Below, one piece after another: positions 60,001 to 64,000 of a stretch of DNA of 64,000 nt (position 1 is the first letter of the stretch; each line of letters starts with the position of its first letter). The DNA lies in NCBI RefSeq assembly GCF_000003815.2, contig NC_049979.1, forward strand, positions 16,737,933 through 16,801,932, in the 5' to 3' direction. The DNA comes from Branchiostoma floridae. Taxonomy: Eukaryota > Chordata > Leptocardii > Amphioxiformes > Branchiostomatidae. The position numbers were made by a program, and so were the translations under genes. A model generated the notes under the pieces. It did no database searches. It was not told the origin of the DNA and saw only the letters and a list, made by a program, of their open reading frames with translations.

Positions 60001-60183
60001 AAGGCCCTGGGCATCCCGTACAAGCTCCAGGTGGTGGAGGAGCTGTCTCACGGCTTCCTCAACTTCACCTCCATCTGTAAGGAGGCGCGGCAGGCCAACG
60101 ACCTCTGCATCAACAACCTGCTGGAGATGTTGGGCCGCAGACCACGTGGGGGGCGAGTTGCCACGCCCACGAGAAAACTATAG
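50947..60183 (+). CDS. LIPE: Hormone-sensitive lipase
   Basis: Nine phase-consistent exons: 50947-51067 (inferred first exon), 53980-54500, 56102-56338, 56581-56766, 57589-57732, 57899-58043, 58263-58357, 58894-59784 and 59947-60183 (2577 nt, 858 residues). The N-terminal regulatory domain carries [10 protein letters not shown] and CFYGRCVGF, matching vertebrate HSL. The alpha/beta-hydrolase core has the oxyanion-hole HGGGF, the nucleophile motif GDSAGG, the acid in DPVLDDS and the histidine in SHGF. Between nucleophile and acid lies a Ser/Pro/Glu-rich regulatory module (exon 8, about residues 520-760) ending at NNPYMSPLL, as in mammals. Function: cytosolic/lipid-droplet hydrolysis of diacylglycerol, cholesteryl and retinyl esters, activated by PKA in vertebrates. 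No Arg-Arg-x-Ser site is visible; PKRSGEG is the nearest. The 40-residue hydrophilic first exon has no homology I recognise, and a 643-N gap in intron 1 could hide another exon. Confidence 0.9.
51885..52420. repeat. Dense array of CAGCACT / AGTGCTG palindromes
   Basis: Many modules of the form CAGCACTCGTTTTCCAGTGC plus TG, each a small hairpin of about 20-22 bp, separated by short spacers. On a larger scale the segment with AAAAGACGTCAGCACTCG on the left has its reverse complement (CGAGTGCTGACGTCTTTT) on the right, and AAAGCTTC.CCTTCCGCACT recurs as a direct repeat. It lies in intron 1 of the lipase gene and runs up to an assembly gap. Confidence 0.9.
52431..53073. other. Assembly gap (643 N)
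   Basis: 643 N in the first intron of the lipase gene, directly after the CAGCACT palindrome array, which probably caused the assembly break. Confidence 0.98.
54644..54957. mobile_element. Fold-back element interrupted by an assembly gap
   Basis: Arms 54644-54710 and 54892-54957 are reverse complements apart from one base in a T run. They include AGTTACTCAAGCAACTGG and ACGGTCAGACGTTTCGG. The middle is partly N. Sits in lipase intron 2. Confidence 0.85.
54792..54891. other. Assembly gap (100 N) inside a fold-back element
   Basis: 100 N located between two arms of a near-perfect inverted repeat (54644-54710 and 54892-54957). Confidence 0.98.
57105..57161 (+). pseudogene. Degenerate or alternative duplicate of the lipase exon at 57589
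   Basis: After an AG (gaacgccag) the sequence reads [19 protein letters not shown] followed by VPILQ and a stop. The real exon at 57589 begins [21 protein letters not shown] followed by VPAPK. The shared frame and the LGTKKKVP core show an exon duplication about 480 bp apart. The copy stops before the HGGG part. It could be a 57-nt cassette using GTGCCC as donor (phase 0 on both sides), or a relic. Confidence 0.55.
57193..57222 (+). repeat. (CT)n-rich tract
   Basis: C-rich then CTCTCT run just after the duplicated lipase exon; it could act as a polypyrimidine tract. Confidence 0.7.
58440..58840. mobile_element. Fold-back element in a lipase intron
   Basis: A strong palindrome at 58727-58821 (AATACAACACGGTGTATTCC paired with its complement, followed by CATCACCC / GGGTGATA). 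A TTATGTCATACCTG motif at 58440 is repeated inverted near 58708-58722. Non-coding, inserted between lipase exons 7 and 8. Confidence 0.75.
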
Positions 60184-62146
60184 CGTTAGATTATGCTATG
60201 TTACTGTATGATTCTGGGATTTACAGACATGATAGATAGGCTGGAATGTTGATTAACGGTAACTATGGTACATCCATGTACTGGGATACTGGAGTACTCC
60301 TGCTGTAGGGCCAGCCTAGAGCTTTTGGAGTCTATTTTAGCCTGTGTTGTAACCAAGGCCTCCAACAATAGTGTGCATTACTAATATGTTATTTGAACTA
60401 AATCCTGATGTAAACATTGCTAACTTATATATATTGTATTTGAAAAGACTTTGAAGTGACTGATAGTGAAGAATTGAGCCATTTGAAAGCAATATTGAGT
60501 ACCTATTATAATATGTCACAATAATAATATGTTTTGTATAGCAAATCGGTTCTCATATATGACCAGTCAATTTTGCCCAGTGTTACAGTAGAGAGAAAAT
60601 GGTGGTGTAGATTAAATGAGAGAAGTTTATATAAGCAATCAAAAGTATGCATCTAATCAGGTGTACTCAAGAGACATTTTTTATACGTGAAAAATGAACT
60701 GCAACTTTCCCTTTGAAATGGCTGTAACCCAAGAACTGACTTTGAGGTGTGTTTTCTGCTTACTGATTACTGTAGTATACCAGTAGTAGTTTGCAGTTCA
60801 ATTCTGGATTGCAAGAATTGTGGTGTATACTTGCTGTGTTATCTGGCTCACATAAGCATGCGGGCTTCTGTTCCTTGGTGGTGTTTTTCTCCAGTTCAAC
60901 TGTAACAAGGGAGGTGTTACAATTTTTCTGACCAACTACGTCTGAGCTTTCGAATGGAGTAGTCATGAGTGAAACATATTTGGACTATTCCATGTACAAA
61001 TGCTCGCAATATTGTGAAATAACCTGGCCTTAGTTAGAAGTACCTACGTACAAATGTATACTGTTGATGTGGATGATATAGCAGTTTATGACTGCACTAC
61101 AGACTTCTCATTGTATGTTTTATTAGTGTATGAAACAGTGGAAAAATGACAATGCATTCTGAACTTTAGCCGTACTAATCAAGGGCTTAATAATTGTATC
61201 TGATGCTGTGTGATGCAGAGAAATAGTGAAGAACCAAAAGTTGGAGTTTTATTTATTGCATTGTGTAAATGTTGACTCAACTTTGCATTACTCCAAGCAA
61301 AGGTAATACATGCAAGTCAAGTGAAGACATATGCAGTTACATGTAGTATTTTCCCTGAATAAGTTCAGAAACTACAGTTTTTAATAATAACATTGAAGAC
61401 AAGTACATGAACAGTGCAATATGATACTTTTTTGATAGATACGAATTTACGTAGTTCTAGCAGGGATTTTAGGATTCAGCTACGTGTATAAAGGCCTAAA
61501 GCTGTTTGTGTGGAAATAAGGCATAGCTCTAAACTTTAAAGTGTTACAAACATGATGAAAATGAAATGTATAAAACAAGATGACATCATAGACCATTTCT
61601 ATAGATGTGTTGTGTAGAATGTCTTTTGTGGATCAGCTTACATGGCCTGACTATTCTTGGAGCTGGCCAGCCATACACAAGGAAACATGCCAATTGTAAT
61701 GAATGTGTGAAATGATTTCATTTGAAATCTGTGGTACCTATAGTGTACATGGACATACAGTATTTAACTTAAGTAGCAAAAAGACTTGTCAAACATACAT
61801 TTTGGATTGCTGTTTTACTTTTAGTAGCATTGTAGTATGTCCTTGTTTCTGTTAGTCTAAATACAATGGAACTCGGTGTAAACACCTAAAGAAGGGCCAT
61901 AGTAATTTTAGATGGGAAAAAGGGGTGGCTGGCTGTTTGGAATTGAAAACATCCCAGCAGGAAATGTCCATGGCACAGTGCTATTATTCTGTGCTGAATC
62001 CCCTTACCTGTACAGTGATCAGACAAGGACTTACGGTCTGTTCAGATTATAGGAGTACACCTGACTTTCACTCTATTCACTTCTCTTGTGTCTTCAAATG
62101 GTTTTATTCCAATTCTTTTAAAATGATTTGTAATAATCATAATAAA
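60184..62146 (+). other. Probable 3' UTR of the lipase gene with polyadenylation signal
   Basis: About 2 kb of AT-rich, non-coding sequence follows the lipase stop codon. The first convincing AATAAA in this orientation is at 62141-62146. No other gene is visible. The UTR extent is inferred from the hexamer alone. Confidence 0.35.
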
Positions 62147-62334
62147 GTACAGCCATACTGTGCCATTTTTCACTTCTCTTATAGCTATTAATTATGTAAG
62201 CCCTTCACTAGGTTGTACTCATCAGGTCCGTTCACTCCAATATTGCCCCTTAGTTTAAAAGAGCATGCATGTACATGTATGTTTAACATTATATCAGTAT
62301 GATTATAACATGCATATGTGAATATACCTCTTTG

Positions 62335-63940
62335 CTAAGGGACCGTACGATATTTATCGGGGGGGGAGGGCTGGTGCATTGGAAGTCGGATCAAAAATTT
62401 TTATGATGGCCCTCCCCCCCATCTCAAAAAATTTTAACGTGACCCTCCCCCTCCACCTAAAAAAAATCAACATGACCCTCCCCCCGACAGGCATCATTAA
62501 ACAGGTAGAAAAACAACCGATAAAATAATCTTAATACAACAAGTATAGACGTCAGGGCACAAGGGCGCCGGCCAGTGTTCTCGCCAGGATTTTTTCACAG
62601 CGTCGGGGCAGGGGTCTGGGGGCATGCTCCCCCGGGAAAATTTGGATTTTCAAACCCTCTAAAACAGAATTTCCTGCAACTTGAGACGAAAATTATGCCC
62701 TTGAGATTGGATGCCGGTTGCCTTTTTTACTCCGGCGTTTTTCAGTAATCGACGTCCGCCCTCTCCCCAAAAATACGTTATAACTATAAGCTCGGGGAAT
62801 CAGCAGTCCGTGATCTGGCCCGGGTATTATTTGTCCAGTCATGTCTATATGAAAATTTTGGGGTTTTGATGCTTCCAAACAGGGCTCTAGCCAGTGAGTT
62901 CGTCAGCCCATGGAAAAATCCTGCCAATTTTTTTCCGGCATTGAATATTAAAAGAATGCCTACCTCGTGCGATCGATGTTGCGCCCTCCCGCATCAAATG
63001 CTAGTAGTTTTTCCAGAGGATAGAATAAACGGCGCCATCACACCTTGTGTTTTTTTTTTCTACTTTGCCCGATGATTTTACTCAAATTTATCGAATCGGT
63101 CGGGTTTTACAAGGCCGCGACGTCATTTTCCACGAGCGTGCGTTTGTTTCGTGCGACCTCAGGTAACCCCGTTTTCGGCGTGAAATCTTTGGCTCACCGC
63201 TGGATTTCTTTTTAAATAGAGTAGAGTAGACCAAGAACGTTATACATTGTACATTATACGAAGGAGGGCGATCTGCTGCATCTTTGGCAGTGATCAGTGC
63301 CGGTGTAGTCTTGAAGGAGTAGCCAGAAAAGACGTGCTGGGCGCTGCGATCGACAGTCCGTCTGGGGAGGGGGGCATGCCGCGGCATGTGCTACGGACGC
63401 CAATGCCAGTGCACAGCCGACTCGATCGACACTTGACAACAATATTGCGGCCCCTTTTTCTGCCGCAAATTTTGTCTTTTTGAAACAAAAGAAATGTTTT
63501 AAATAAAAAATAAAGTGTATAGTTTTGGATTCTTCACGTATTTACCGTGCACCGCTTTTGTAACTTAAATATTTTGGGAAACTCAGCCGAGCCGAGTGCG
63601 TCTTTCCAGAAAAAAATAAGTCTGTAGACGGAATGACGTATGCCTGGCGGGAACACTGGTCCAGGGCAGCGCCACTTTGGGGGGCCTAGGGGGGCAAAGC
63701 CCCCCGGAAGCTCTTGCATTTTAGGCTATTCAGAAGGCTTATTTTATCAGTTTTAGGGCCATGTCAAGATATCAAAACAAAAAGAGTATAAACAATTCTT
63801 TCAAAAAAATTAACATGGCCCTCCCCCCTATCTAAAAAAAATTAACATGGCCCTCCCACCACCGAAAAAAAAATTAACATGGCCCTCCCCCCCTAACGCA
63901 CCAGCCCTCCCCCCCTGATAAATATCGTACAGTCCCTAAG
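62335..63940. mobile_element. 1.6-kb element with terminal inverted repeats
   Basis: Both ends read CT(A/T)AGGGAC(C/T)GTACG followed by ATATTTATC, a G run and AGGGCTGGTGC. Next to the ends lie repeated AACATGGCCCTCCC blocks separated by A runs. Inside, CCAGTGTTCTCGCCAGG (about 62573) and its inverted counterpart near 63645 form a nested inverted pair. No transposase-like frame is recognisable, so it is probably non-autonomous. Confidence 0.8.
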
Positions 63941-64000
63941 AGCATAAAACAGATTCTGACTATAACTTTTTATTTGTTTTCTGAAATGCTCTCTTTCATA

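Overview
This looks like draft-assembly DNA from an invertebrate chordate, most probably an amphioxus (Branchiostoma-type) genome. The reasons are multi-exon genes with GT/AG introns and vertebrate-like proteins (muscarinic receptor, guanylate-binding protein, 17-beta-HSD-type SDR, hormone-sensitive lipase), compact introns, many short inverted-repeat elements and tRNA-derived SINEs, and runs of N marking assembly gaps. The species call is inference. All exon models were built by hand from splice motifs, codon phase and similarity to remembered protein families; no alignment was run.

Layout. From 1 to about 21 kb there is no gene I can support. This stretch holds minisatellites (3.2-3.6 kb, 11.5-11.8 kb, 20.4-21.0 kb), 10-bp-unit arrays in two orientations (5.6 and 7.0-7.3 kb), SINEs (9.7-10.0, 16.1 and 17.0 kb) and fold-back elements (8.2 and 16.4 kb). 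From 21.1 to 29.2 kb lie two intronless muscarinic-type acetylcholine receptor genes, arranged head to head and pointing away from each other. They are almost identical in DNA from just before TM1 to the start of intracellular loop 3, but clearly diverged outside that block. From 29.2 to 34.9 kb no gene is visible, only short repeats.

From 34.96 to about 45.4 kb a 17-exon guanylate-binding-protein-like GTPase runs on the minus strand. It has an unusual N-terminal extension and ends in a CaaX prenylation motif (CVVM) on a tiny last exon. Its large 5' intron contains, on the opposite strand, a single-exon secreted LRR-Ig protein.

From 47.4 to 50.4 kb a complete six-exon HSD17B11/13-like SDR runs on the minus strand. 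About 550 bp upstream, on the plus strand, starts a hormone-sensitive lipase gene (about 50.9-60.2 kb) with all its catalytic motifs. The two head-to-head genes encode relatives of lipid-droplet proteins in mammals and could share a bidirectional promoter. The end of the window (62.3-63.9 kb) is a 1.6-kb element with terminal inverted repeats.

The most interesting observations are the conversion tract between the inverted receptors, the lipid-droplet gene pair, the LRR-Ig gene nested in the GBP gene, and a dense array of CAGCACT...AGTGCTG palindromes inside the lipase gene's first intron.
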